A DNA stretch of 64,000 bases. Origin: Pseudomonas fluorescens. GTDB taxonomy: Bacteria; Pseudomonadota; Gammaproteobacteria; Pseudomonadales; Pseudomonadaceae. The position numbers and the translations under genes were made by a program. Numbering within the stretch: the first letter of the stretch is position 1; every line of letters starts with the position of its first letter. The stretch spans positions 81,346 through 145,345 of the forward strand of contig NZ_CABVHU010000017.1 of the NCBI RefSeq assembly GCF_902497855.1, in the 5' to 3' direction. The notes below the pieces were generated by a model. It saw only the letters and a list, made by a program, of their open reading frames with translations, was not told where the DNA came from and ran no database searches. Of this stretch, positions 35,099 through 43,942 are shown in pieces.

Positions 35099-35809
35099 TC
35101 AACCAACGGACATCTTCTCGGTCAGGTTCTGTTGCAGGTACGCCAGGAAACGTCGCTGGAACAGCATCGTGTGTTCATGCGCCGCCCGTTCTGCCTCGTC
35201 GGGCTTGCGCGCAGCAATGGCATCGACGATTTCATCGTGGTCGCGACCGATCGAAGTCGTGGAATTGGCTGAACTGATGATGTAGTCGAAGTGCAGGTGC
35301 AGCAGGCGCTGGCCTTCACCCAACAGCTTTTCGTAGTAACTGATGAAGTACGGGTTTTTTCCGGCCTCGGCAATCGCCATGTGCAAGGCTTTGTTGGTTT
35401 CGGACATCGCCTGGAAGTCTCCGGTACTGACTGCGTCCAGATAGGCCGCATCGGCGCCACGAATACGAATCAGGTCTTCATCCGTACGGTGCAGGGCCGC
35501 GAGGCGGGTCACCGCTCGCTGAATCAGGTCAAGGGCAGAAATGTAGTTGGGGAATTCTTCGATTTCGAAGGGCGTCACCAGTAGCGTGCGGTTCGGCAAT
35601 ATGGTGACCAGGCCTTCGCTGATCAACCGGGCAAGCGCATCTCGCACCGGAGAGCGGGAAAGACCAAATTGCGCGGCCAGGGAGACTTCGTCCAGCGGCA
35701 TGCCGGGCTTGAGCTTCAGCGTCAGGATCTGCTTGCGCAACTCTTCGTAGATGTAGCGACCGCCATGGCGTTTGACACCGCTGCCAGCTTCAATCGTTTC
35801 TTTGCTCAT
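35099..35809 (-). CDS. GntR-family (FadR/FCD) regulator of the hydroxyproline cluster
   Basis: A 236-residue GntR regulator with a winged HTH (YIYEELRKQILTLKLKPG, VSLAAQFGLSRSPVRDALARL) and an FCD-type ligand domain with metal-binding histidines (LHMAIAEAG, HLHFDYI, DHDEIVDAI). ATG 35809 is chosen since the longer frame adds residues unlike the family. It lies 71 bases beyond the end of the racemase-superfamily gene, on the same strand as the catabolic operon. It probably responds to hydroxyproline or a breakdown product. Confidence 0.85.
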   Translation of the reverse strand: MSKETIEAGSGVKRHGGRYIYEELRKQILTLKLKPGMPLDEVSLAAQFGLSRSPVRDALARLISEGLVTILPNRTLLVTPFEIEEFPNYISALDLIQRAVTRLAALHRTDEDLIRIRGADAAYLDAVSTGDFQAMSETNKALHMAIAEAGKNPYFISYYEKLLGEGQRLLHLHFDYIISSANSTTSIGRDHDEIVDAIAARKPDEAERAAHEHTMLFQRRFLAYLQQNLTEKMSVG

Positions 35810-35880
35810 AGGGTCATGCTCTCGGCAGTGCAGGCCGGTCATCCAGCCAGCCTGCAACTTTAACATCCGCCCGGGGATAG

Positions 35881-36903
35881 TTAGAAACCCTCACCCCAGG
35901 TGTCGCTCAACATAAAGCCTTCGGCCAGAGGATCATCCGGATCGACCCCGATCTGATGCAGCCCATAGATCCACGCCCGTCCGGTGATTCTGGGGAGAAC
36001 CGCCGGTTTTCCCGCCAATTGCGTCAGCCCCAGCAACTCAACCTGAAATTCGCCACCAATGGTAGAACGCGAGGTCAACTTATCCCCCACCTCGACCAGG
36101 CCCCGTGCGCTCAAGGTCGCCAGATTCGCCGAACTGCCTGTCCCGCAGGGCGAGCGGTCGACTCGCCCCGGGGGCAGCGTGGTGCAGGTCTGGTAGGTTC
36201 TAGCATCCACGCGGTTGCGGAACATCACATAGGCCACCTCATTGAGTTCCTTGAACAACGGGTGACACACCTTCATTTGCTCATTGATCAGGCCTTTGAG
36301 GCGAACGCCTTGAGTGGCCAGTTCACGGGCGTTCTCAGGGGCGATGGTCAAACCGATCTGATCGACATCGACCAGCGCGTAATAGACACCGCCGAACGCG
36401 ATGTCTGCCTTGATCAAACCAAAGTCTGCGGTTTCGATCGGCACATCCAGTTGCTCGACGAACGACGGCACCATGTCCAGCGACACACTCTGGCAGCGCC
36501 CGTCCGCGCACTGCGCACGGGCGGTGACCAGGCCGGCCGGGGTGTCCAGCACTACCGTGGTCACCGGCTCGACCATTTCCAGCATGCCAAGCTCCAGCAA
36601 CGCCGTGACCACGCAAATGCAGTTGCTGCCGGACATGGGGTGAGCCTTGTCCGCTTGCAGCACGATGAACCCGGCCTGGGCCTCGGGCCGCGTCGGCGGC
36701 AACAGTAAATTCACCGACATTTGCAGGCAACCACGCGGTTCCAGAATCACCAGGCGTCTGAGGCTGTCGTCGACTTCGTTGATGTAGTTCATCTTGTCGA
36801 GCATGGTCTTGCCGGGGATATCAATGACTCCGCCGGTGATGACCTTGCCGATCTCGCCTTCACAATGCACATCAGCCATTTGCAACGTCTTTTTCCAGCG
36901 CAT
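35881..36903 (-). CDS. Proline racemase superfamily enzyme, Ser/Cys type
   Basis: A 340-residue protein. The second catalytic cysteine is intact in DRSPCGTG, but the first position is serine (Ser91 in HPMSGSNCIC) where racemases and 4-hydroxyproline epimerase have cysteine. Family members with Ser or Thr here include hydroxyproline dehydratases and dual-activity epimerases. Together with the Cys/Cys paralogue at 39688-40731 it suggests handling of a second hydroxyproline isomer such as trans-3-hydroxyproline. ATG 36903 follows TAAAGGAGC. It is the last gene of the operon. Confidence 0.8.
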   Translation of the reverse strand: MRWKKTLQMADVHCEGEIGKVITGGVIDIPGKTMLDKMNYINEVDDSLRRLVILEPRGCLQMSVNLLLPPTRPEAQAGFIVLQADKAHPMSGSNCICVVTALLELGMLEMVEPVTTVVLDTPAGLVTARAQCADGRCQSVSLDMVPSFVEQLDVPIETADFGLIKADIAFGGVYYALVDVDQIGLTIAPENARELATQGVRLKGLINEQMKVCHPLFKELNEVAYVMFRNRVDARTYQTCTTLPPGRVDRSPCGTGSSANLATLSARGLVEVGDKLTSRSTIGGEFQVELLGLTQLAGKPAVLPRITGRAWIYGLHQIGVDPDDPLAEGFMLSDTWGEGF

Positions 36904-36914
36904 GACGGGCTCCT

Positions 36915-38396
36915 TTACTTGATGTACCAGCCCCATGGCTGCTGGCTGTCGTAACGGGTGATCTGCTTGGTTTCCAGGTAATTGTTCAAGCCCCACTCAC
37001 CCAACTCACGCCCGATACCGCTTTGCTTGTAGCCGCCCCAAGGGGCTTCGGTGAAGGTCGGTTGCGAGCAATTGATCCAGACGATACCCGCGCGCAGTCG
37101 GCGGGCAACGCGCTCGGCACGTGCAAGGTCATGGGACATCACGGCAGCCGCGAGCCCGAAGCGCGAGTCGTTGGCACTGCGCAACGCGTCGGCCTCGTCG
37201 TCGAAAGGACGCACACACACGACCGGGCCGAAGATTTCCTCTTTCCAGATCCAGCTGTCTTCCGGCACATCGGCAAAAATCGCCGGGGTCAGGAAGTAGC
37301 CTTTCTCGCAATTCGCCGGACGCGTACCGCCGGCAAGCAGCGTCGCGCCCTCCTCCTGTCCACGGGCGATGGCCGCCAGCACTTTGTCATACTGGCCGCG
37401 ATTGACCAGCGGGCCAAGCAGCACACCCTCGTCCATGCCGTTGCCGATACTGACGCGCCGGGTCTGCTCGACCAGTCGCTTGAGCAGTGGCTCGTAAAGG
37501 TCTCGCTGGACCAGCACCCGTGAAGTCGCCGAACACACCTGGCCCTGGTTCCAGAAGATCCCGAACATGATCCATTCAACCGCGGCTTCGATATCGCTGT
37601 CGTCGAAGATGATGAAAGGCGATTTGCCCCCCAGCTCCAGGCTGATGTTTTTGATGTCGCGGGCGGCGGCCTGCATGATCCGCGTACCGGTTGGCACGCT
37701 GCCGGTGAACGCCAGCTTATCGATGCCCGGGTGTTCGCTCAGTGGTGCGCCGGCTTCCGGGCCGAGGCCGGTCACGACATTAAGCACGCCAGCAGGCAAA
37801 CCCGCCTGATGGGCGATATCCGCCAGTTGCAGGGCGGTCAACGGTGTCAGCTCCGACGGCTTGAGCACCATGCAGCAGCCGGCGGCCAATGCCGGCGCGA
37901 CTTTCCAGGCGGCCATCAGCATCGGGAAGTTCCAGGGAATGATCGCCCCGGCGACGCCCACCGGCTCCTTGCGCGCGATGGACGTGAAGCGCTCATCGGC
38001 GAGGGAAATGTTCTGTTCACGATGGCCATCGAGGTCATCGGCCAGGTCGGCATAAAAATCAAAGCAGCCTGCGGTATCGGCGATGTCCCACTGGGCTTCG
38101 GGCAACGGTTTGCCGTTGTCTCGCACCTCAAGCTCGGCCAGTGTGTCCTGACGCTCACGGATGCCACTGGCGATGGCCCGCAGAATAGTCCCGCGCTCGG
38201 CCCCGGTCATTTGCGGCCATGGACCTTCATCAAATGCACGGCGTGCAGCGCTGACAGCCAAGTCGATATCTTCAGCGGTGGCCGCAGCGACCTGGGCGAT
38301 CACTGATTCATCGCTTGGGTCCAAAGTGTCAAAAGTACCGCCACGCTTGGGGCGAACCCACTGGCCGTCGATATAGAGCTGGTCATAGGATTTCAT
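36915..38396 (-). CDS. Aldehyde dehydrogenase (candidate 2-oxoglutarate semialdehyde dehydrogenase)
   Basis: A 493-residue ALDH with IIPWNFPMLMAAWKVAPAL, the glutamate loop SLELGGKSPFIIFDD, catalytic cysteine in NQGQVCSATSR and EEIFGPVVCVRPF. In hydroxyproline breakdown the last step oxidises 2-oxoglutarate semialdehyde to 2-oxoglutarate, and this is the only ALDH in the operon. By sequence it is closer to betaine-aldehyde-type ALDHs than to the usual semialdehyde enzyme, so the substrate is an inference. Its start overlaps the stop of the oxidase gene by 4 bases. Confidence 0.75.
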   Translation of the reverse strand: MKSYDQLYIDGQWVRPKRGGTFDTLDPSDESVIAQVAAATAEDIDLAVSAARRAFDEGPWPQMTGAERGTILRAIASGIRERQDTLAELEVRDNGKPLPEAQWDIADTAGCFDFYADLADDLDGHREQNISLADERFTSIARKEPVGVAGAIIPWNFPMLMAAWKVAPALAAGCCMVLKPSELTPLTALQLADIAHQAGLPAGVLNVVTGLGPEAGAPLSEHPGIDKLAFTGSVPTGTRIMQAAARDIKNISLELGGKSPFIIFDDSDIEAAVEWIMFGIFWNQGQVCSATSRVLVQRDLYEPLLKRLVEQTRRVSIGNGMDEGVLLGPLVNRGQYDKVLAAIARGQEEGATLLAGGTRPANCEKGYFLTPAIFADVPEDSWIWKEEIFGPVVCVRPFDDEADALRSANDSRFGLAAAVMSHDLARAERVARRLRAGIVWINCSQPTFTEAPWGGYKQSGIGRELGEWGLNNYLETKQITRYDSQQPWGWYIK

Positions 38397-39691
38397 GCAT
38401 GGCCTCCACCAAGGGTAAAGCGCTGGGCGCTAAAAGGGGTCAGGTTCTGAGCGGGCGTTCGACCGGCAACCAGGTCAGCGATCAGTCGTCCGGTGGTCGC
38501 TCCCAAGGTCAGGCCGAGCTGGCCGTGACCGAATGCCAGGAACACATTCGACAGTCGGGTGCTGCGATCGATAACCGGTTTGGTGTCGGGCAAAAACGGG
38601 CGATAGCCGACGCCGTACTCGATGTTGTCCAGTTGCAGCCGGGGAAGAATTTTTCGCGCTTTCTCAAGAATGATCTCGGCGCGCTTGAAGTTCGGCTCGG
38701 CGTTCGGGCCGGCAAACTCGATGGTGCCGCCAATCTGCAAACCACGGGTCATCGGGCTGAAGCAGAAGCCGCCATCGGCATAAATCACCGAGTGACGAAT
38801 CTCCACGCCAGGGGTGGGCAGCAACACCTGATAACCGGCAATTCCGGTCAGCGGTACCTGCGCACCGATCTGCTCGAAAAACTGTCGCGAGCCTGTGCCG
38901 GCGGCAATCACCACATGATCCGCAGCGTAACGTTGGCCATCGCCGAGGGTGACGCCACTGGCACGGTCGGCCACCTCATCAATCCGCTTGACCTGGCCGC
39001 GTACACGAACGCCGCCCTGATCGAGAAAACTTTGCGTCAGCGCGGCAATAAAACCTTTCGTATCACTCACCGCCCGCCAGTCTGGAAACAGCAGGCCATG
39101 GCTGAATTTGCCGGCCAATGCCGGTTCGAGATCCGAAATTGCAGCCGCGTCCAGCACTTCGGATTTGAAACCCAGTGCCTGCCGCAGCGCCAGGTGCTCA
39201 CGTTCGTGTTCGATGCCCGACGGTGTATCGAACACCTCGAGGATCGGCCGTTCGCCCATCAGGGTCTTGTCCGGGCACGCCTCCAGCAAGGGCGCATAGT
39301 CCTCGTAGACATGGTGCGTCAGCGTCGCCATGTCTTGGGAAATTTCGACGATTTTCGAGTGCCGGGCACAGGCCAGAAACCGCAGGAACCACGGCAGGAT
39401 GCCAGGCAACGCGCCGGGCCTGAGCGCCAGCGGGCCCTTCTGATCGAGCAGCCAGCCCGGGATTTTTTTCAGGATGCCGGGCTTGGACAGCGGAATGACC
39501 TCGCTGACCGCCATCTGCCCGCAACTCCATTTGGCGGTGCTGTCGCCCGCGGCGGCCGGGTCGATCAGGGTCACCGCATAACCTTCCCGTTGCAGGTATA
39601 GGGCACAGCAGACGCCGACGATACCGCCACCGACCACAATGGCCTTTTCTCCGGGAACGGGGGTTTGTGCAACGGGCTGCGCAGGTGTCAT
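38393..39691 (-). CDS. FAD-dependent D-amino acid oxidase/dehydrogenase, probable D-hydroxyproline oxidase
   Basis: A 432-residue DadA-type flavoenzyme. FAD-binding site AIVVGGGIVGVCCALYLQREG, AVTLIDPAAAG, and the C-terminal AFGHGQLGLTLGATTGRL are intact. Downstream of 4-hydroxyproline epimerase in the pathway, it would oxidise cis-4-hydroxy-D-proline to the pyrroline-4-hydroxy-2-carboxylate. ATG 39691 overlaps the epimerase stop by 4 bases (ATGA), supporting this start over one 60 bases upstream. Confidence 0.85.
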   Translation of the reverse strand: MTPAQPVAQTPVPGEKAIVVGGGIVGVCCALYLQREGYAVTLIDPAAAGDSTAKWSCGQMAVSEVIPLSKPGILKKIPGWLLDQKGPLALRPGALPGILPWFLRFLACARHSKIVEISQDMATLTHHVYEDYAPLLEACPDKTLMGERPILEVFDTPSGIEHEREHLALRQALGFKSEVLDAAAISDLEPALAGKFSHGLLFPDWRAVSDTKGFIAALTQSFLDQGGVRVRGQVKRIDEVADRASGVTLGDGQRYAADHVVIAAGTGSRQFFEQIGAQVPLTGIAGYQVLLPTPGVEIRHSVIYADGGFCFSPMTRGLQIGGTIEFAGPNAEPNFKRAEIILEKARKILPRLQLDNIEYGVGYRPFLPDTKPVIDRSTRLSNVFLAFGHGQLGLTLGATTGRLIADLVAGRTPAQNLTPFSAQRFTLGGGHA

Positions 39692-40731
39692 AGGGAAGTC
39701 TCTTGAGCAGAGGCTGGAGCGGCATAATCTTCCAGACTGAAGCCGTCCCACCAGGGTTGGGTATCGTCGACAATAAACTCAGCGCGCCCGGTGATCCATG
39801 CCCTTCCTTCGATGCTGGGGCGAATCGCGGCAGTGCCGTCTTCCAGTTGCAGTGTCTGCGCCACGCGACCGACGAAAAAACTGCCGATCAGGCTTTCGTG
39901 GCGATAAGCGCCCTCTTCGGCCAACCAGCCACGAGCAAAGCGTTGCGCGACCCGGGCCGAACTGCCGGTGCCGCATGGCGACCGGTCGATCAGGCTTTCA
40001 CCGGCAATCACCACGGCCCGGCCCTGAGACGCTGATGACAGCGGCGCGCCTGTCCACATGCAGTGTTTGACACCTTTGATCGCCGGGTTTTCAGGGTGAA
40101 CCACGTCCACGGACCGGTTGAGCAGATCCTGCATTTCCCGGCCCATTTCCAGCAGTTGCTGCGCACTGAAATGCTCACAACCCGGATAGTTGGGCTGCAC
40201 TTCGATAATCGGGTAAAAGTTACCGCCGTAGGCGATGTCTATCTTCAACGGCCCCAGTGGCGGGAATTCGATTGCCAGGTCACGGTGCAGCAGGAACGAG
40301 GGGACGTTGGTGAAACACACCGAACTGACGTTGTCGCCGCTACGGGTGTAGGTCGCGTGGATCTGCCCTGCCGGGACGTCCACCACCACGGTGTCCGGGG
40401 TTTTGGGCTCAATCAGTCCAGCCTCCAGTGCAAAGGTAATCGAACCCAAGGTGGCATGCCCGCACATGGGCAGGCAACCGGAGGTTTCGATAAACAACAG
40501 GCTGAAGTCACTGTCAGCACGCACCGGCGGGTAGAAAATCGTACCGGACATGTGGGAATGGCCGCGGGGTTCGAGCATCAGGCTACGGCGAATCCAGTCG
40601 AAGTTGGCCATGAAATACTCACGCCGCTCGTTCATGGTTCGCCCTTTGAGCGCGGGTGCCCCGGCTATCACCATGCGCACAGGCATGCCTTCGGTATGGC
40701 CTTCGATACTGCTGAAAACGTGTCGGGTCAT
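39688..40731 (-). CDS. lhpA: 4-hydroxyproline 2-epimerase (proline racemase superfamily, Cys/Cys)
   Basis: A 347-residue member with both catalytic cysteines: Cys90 in CLPMCGHATLG and a second in DRSPCGTGSSARVA. The pairing and GHA context fit hydroxyproline 2-epimerases, converting trans-4-hydroxy-L-proline to cis-4-hydroxy-D-proline. It starts MTRHVFSSIEGHTEG. Neighbours encode the next two pathway enzymes and an importer. True proline racemase is the main alternative but is less likely in this operon. Confidence 0.8.
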   Translation of the reverse strand: MTRHVFSSIEGHTEGMPVRMVIAGAPALKGRTMNERREYFMANFDWIRRSLMLEPRGHSHMSGTIFYPPVRADSDFSLLFIETSGCLPMCGHATLGSITFALEAGLIEPKTPDTVVVDVPAGQIHATYTRSGDNVSSVCFTNVPSFLLHRDLAIEFPPLGPLKIDIAYGGNFYPIIEVQPNYPGCEHFSAQQLLEMGREMQDLLNRSVDVVHPENPAIKGVKHCMWTGAPLSSASQGRAVVIAGESLIDRSPCGTGSSARVAQRFARGWLAEEGAYRHESLIGSFFVGRVAQTLQLEDGTAAIRPSIEGRAWITGRAEFIVDDTQPWWDGFSLEDYAAPASAQETSL

Positions 40732-40790
40732 CTCACTCTCTCCTGTAAAGCCACATCAGCCGGGCATGGCGACTGATGTGGCAGGCGACA

Positions 40791-41672
40791 TCAGCCCTGG
40801 GCCAGTTCGAACGCCTTGCGGAAACCGGCCTTCTCTTCGCTGGTCAGCGGTTGCAGCGGCATGCGCGCGTTGCCGGCGTCGAAGCCTGCCAGCTCGCAAC
40901 CGTACTTGACCTTCTGGATGAACTTGCCCGACTCCATGTCTGCCAGCACCGGGAACAGCGAGCGCACGATGGCCTGGGCACCGGCCAGGTCGCCGCTGGT
41001 GTACTGGGTGTAGAAATCGCAAACCTGTTGGGTCAGGCAGTTGGCCGGGCCGCAGATCCAGCTGGTGGCGCCCCACAGGAAGAAGTCCAGGGCCTGGTCA
41101 TCGGAACCGCAGGACAGCTGATAGTTGTCCTTGTAGGTGTTACCGATTTCGATGGCGCGCAACAGGTTGCCGCTGCTTTCCTTGATGGCGATAACGCGCT
41201 TGTTGTCCTTGAATGCGTCCAGCACGCCAAAGCCGACTTCGACGTTGGTGCGCACCGGGTAGTTGTACAACACCAGGTCGATATCGGGCACGGCATCGAG
41301 AATGGCCTGGTAGTGCCCGACCAACTCTTCCTGGGACGGCAGCGCGTAGTAAGGCGGCGCGATCAACAGGTTGGTGTAGCCGGCATCGCGGGTCTGCTTG
41401 ACCTGCTCGATCACTTCACGGGTGCAGGAGCCATTGGCGCCGGCAATCAGCACGCCACGGTCACCGACTACTTCACGCACGGTGGCCAGGACCTGGCGGC
41501 GCTCTTCATTGGTCAGGGCGTAATACTCACCGGTGGAACCCAGTGGCACGAAGCCTGTGACACCCGCTTTGAGTTGAAACTCGATAATGTTGGAGAGCAT
41601 GTCGAAATCGACTTTGCCGGCCTTGTCGAACGGGGTGACCAGAGCAGGCAGGATGCCTTTGAGTTGAGTCAT
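40791..41672 (-). CDS. lhpC: DapA/NAL-superfamily enzyme, probable pyrroline-4-hydroxy-2-carboxylate deaminase
   Basis: A 293-residue Schiff-base barrel enzyme. FVPLGSTGEYYAL, VLYNYPVRTNV and the lysine in VIAIKESSGNLLR are the expected active-site pieces. In hydroxyproline catabolism this family deaminates and dehydrates the pyrroline to 2-oxoglutarate semialdehyde. ATG 41672 has GTGGAG 10 bases upstream; an in-frame start 48 bases earlier lies within the gap after the permease gene. Related aldolases cannot be excluded on sequence alone. Confidence 0.8.
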   Translation of the reverse strand: MTQLKGILPALVTPFDKAGKVDFDMLSNIIEFQLKAGVTGFVPLGSTGEYYALTNEERRQVLATVREVVGDRGVLIAGANGSCTREVIEQVKQTRDAGYTNLLIAPPYYALPSQEELVGHYQAILDAVPDIDLVLYNYPVRTNVEVGFGVLDAFKDNKRVIAIKESSGNLLRAIEIGNTYKDNYQLSCGSDDQALDFFLWGATSWICGPANCLTQQVCDFYTQYTSGDLAGAQAIVRSLFPVLADMESGKFIQKVKYGCELAGFDAGNARMPLQPLTSEEKAGFRKAFELAQG

Positions 41673-41709
41673 TGCAGACACTCCACTTAAGTTGGATATC
41701 AGGGTTGGG

Positions 41710-42375
41710 TTAGTACGCATAGCGACGCAGCATCCGCGCTTCGATCACGCCGACCAGACGGGTCAGCGGGAACGCCACGAGGAAATAGATCACAGCCACC
41801 GCCGAGAGAAACTCGACCGGGCGGGCCGTGCTGTTGGAAATGTTCTGGCCGACGAACATCAGGTCGGCGATGCCCACCGAAGAGATCAGCGCGCTCTCCT
41901 TGAACAGTGAAACCACGTTGGAAAGCAGCGGCGGAATGCCCCGCAGCAAGGCCTGGGGAAACACCACGAAGAGGGTTTTATTCCACGAGGCCAGGCCCAA
42001 TGCGACGCAGGCGTCATGCTGCTCGCCCGGGATGGACTTGAGCGCGCCGCGAAACGTCTCGCTGGTGATGGCGGTCATGTACAGGGTCAGCGCCAGCAAC
42101 ACCGACAGGTAAGGCGGGATATCGATGCCAAACACCACCGGGAAGCAGAAGAACACCCAGAACAGTTGGATCAACAACGGCGTACCGCGAAACAGCTCCA
42201 CGTAAAGGCCGGCGGGCACGCTCAACCAGCGACTGCCCGACGCACGCAACAGGCTCAACAAAAAGCCGCACAGACTGCCCAGAATGGCGCACCCGACGGT
42301 GAACACCAGTGTCAGCGCCAGCCCTTGCAACAAGGCCTGCCAGTAAGAAAACACCACGGTGAAATCAAGGTTCAT
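41710..42375 (-). CDS. Polar amino acid ABC transporter permease (HisMQ type)
   Basis: A 221-residue inner-membrane permease with about five hydrophobic segments and the family loop YMTAITSETFRGALKSIPGEQHDACVALGL in outline, followed by FPQALLRGIPPLLSN. Second of a pair of permeases; ATG 42375 has GAGGAGG before it. Together with the next three genes it makes a complete importer, presumably for hydroxyproline. Confidence 0.85.
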   Translation of the reverse strand: MNLDFTVVFSYWQALLQGLALTLVFTVGCAILGSLCGFLLSLLRASGSRWLSVPAGLYVELFRGTPLLIQLFWVFFCFPVVFGIDIPPYLSVLLALTLYMTAITSETFRGALKSIPGEQHDACVALGLASWNKTLFVVFPQALLRGIPPLLSNVVSLFKESALISSVGIADLMFVGQNISNSTARPVEFLSAVAVIYFLVAFPLTRLVGVIEARMLRRYAY

Positions 42376-42385
42376 CACAGCCTCC

Positions 42386-43057
42386 TCAGCGCGCGAGCGC
42401 GGTGTCCTGACGACGTTCCAGCCACTGCACGAACTGCGCGATGGGCAACGACAGGGCGAAGTAGATGAGCGCGATCAGCGAGTAGGTTTCCAGCGGGCGA
42501 TAGGCCTCGGTGGCGATGCTTTTGCCGACGTACATCAAGTCGCCCACCGCGACGATTGCCACCAGCGCACTTTGCTGAAGGATCGAGATGCCATTGGTCA
42601 TCAACACCGGAACGGCACTGCGCAATGCCTGCGGAAGAATCACGTAGAGCGTTCGCTGCCAGGGGCGCAGGCCCAAGGCGATGCTGGCGTCCAGATGTTC
42701 ATGGGGCACCGCCTGCACACCCGCCCGATAAGCCTCGGCGTTGAACGCGGTAAGGTTCAGGCCCAGGGCGAGCACGCCCATGGTGATCGGGTCGATGAAC
42801 ACATCGAACAGCATCGGCACGCAGTAGAAGAACCAGACGATCTGCAGCAGCACCGGCGTGCAGCGAAAAAACTCGATGAACAGCTGAGCCGGCCAGCGCA
42901 GGAAAAACCAGCGGCTCAAGGTCAGCAGGCACAAGCCGAAGCCCAGCACCAACCCGACGATGTTCGACACCAGCGCCAGTTGCAGGGTGACCTTCAACCC
43001 GTCCCACAGCAGGCCGAAATTGCCGCTGAGAAAGTTGAAATCGAATTGATAATTCAT
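42386..43057 (-). CDS. Polar amino acid ABC transporter permease (HisMQ type)
   Basis: A 223-residue permease (MNYQFDFNFLSGNFGLLWDG start, VGLVLGFGLCLLTLS, and the coupling loop AYRAGVQAVPHEHLDASIALGL). It is the partner of the permease encoded 10 bases downstream and follows the ATPase gene by 11 bases. Confidence 0.85.
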   Translation of the reverse strand: MNYQFDFNFLSGNFGLLWDGLKVTLQLALVSNIVGLVLGFGLCLLTLSRWFFLRWPAQLFIEFFRCTPVLLQIVWFFYCVPMLFDVFIDPITMGVLALGLNLTAFNAEAYRAGVQAVPHEHLDASIALGLRPWQRTLYVILPQALRSAVPVLMTNGISILQQSALVAIVAVGDLMYVGKSIATEAYRPLETYSLIALIYFALSLPIAQFVQWLERRQDTALAR

Positions 43058-43068
43058 CTTTGCGCTCC

Positions 43069-43890
43069 TCAGTCCAGATGCAGCACTTTTTCCAGGAACT
43101 CGCGGGTGCGCGGTTCCCTGGGCTGGGTGAACAACTGGTCGGGATGGCCTTGCTCGACGACTTTGCCGTTGGCGCAGAACACCACGCGAGTGGCGATGTG
43201 CCGGGCGAAATGCATGTCGTGGGTGACGATGATCATCGCCATCTTCTGTTCGGCCAGTTGCAGCATCACGTTCTGCACCTCGATGACCATCTCGGGGTCG
43301 AGTGCCGAAGTGACTTCGTCGAACAGCATCAACTTGGGTTCGAGCATCAGCGCCCGGGCAATCGCCACGCGCTGTTTCTGGCCGCCGGATAACTGGCTGG
43401 GGTAAACGTTGAGCTTGCTCTCCAGGCCCAGTCGGGCGAGCAGTGCCCTGGCCTTCTCGGTGGCCTGCAGTTTCGACAGGCCATGCACTTTCATCGGGGC
43501 CAGGATCAGGTTGCCCAGCACCGACAGGTGCGGAAACAGCGTGTAGTGCTGGAACACCATGCCCACCTGGGTTTGCAGCGAACTGTCCATGGGCTTGCCT
43601 TTACCCCGGGCATTGCCGTCGATGTACGGTTTGCCCTGGAAGCGAATGGTGCCGCCCTGAATGCTTTCGAGCCCCATCATGACCCGCAGTAAAGAGCTTT
43701 TGCCGCTACCGCTGGGACCAATGATCACCAGGCGATCGTCGGCCCGCATATCCAGGTCCAGGTGATCCATCACCACCAGGTTTTCGCCGTAGGACTTGTA
43801 GACGTCGCGCAGTTGAATGAACTCACCGTTCATCTTTTCGCAGGCGTGCAGTGGCCGTGGCGGCACCGCCGCCAGATTGGAAGCTTTCAT
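43069..43890 (-). CDS. Amino acid ABC transporter ATP-binding protein
   Basis: A 273-residue ATPase of the GlnQ/HisP group: Walker A GPSGSGKSSLL, signature LSGGQKQRVAIARALM, Walker B LMLFDEVTSALDP and the H-loop IVTHDMHFAR. An insertion GNARGKGKPMDSSL in the beta-sheet region is longer than in many members. ATG 43890 follows CGGGAGAATG. The start inside the longer upstream frame is rejected because it would overlap the binding-protein gene. Confidence 0.85.
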   Translation of the reverse strand: MKASNLAAVPPRPLHACEKMNGEFIQLRDVYKSYGENLVVMDHLDLDMRADDRLVIIGPSGSGKSSLLRVMMGLESIQGGTIRFQGKPYIDGNARGKGKPMDSSLQTQVGMVFQHYTLFPHLSVLGNLILAPMKVHGLSKLQATEKARALLARLGLESKLNVYPSQLSGGQKQRVAIARALMLEPKLMLFDEVTSALDPEMVIEVQNVMLQLAEQKMAMIIVTHDMHFARHIATRVVFCANGKVVEQGHPDQLFTQPREPRTREFLEKVLHLD

Positions 43891-43942
43891 CGAACATTCT
43901 CCGGGAGCGCGCAGCCCGCTGCGCGCTCGACGTCGGCGGGAT

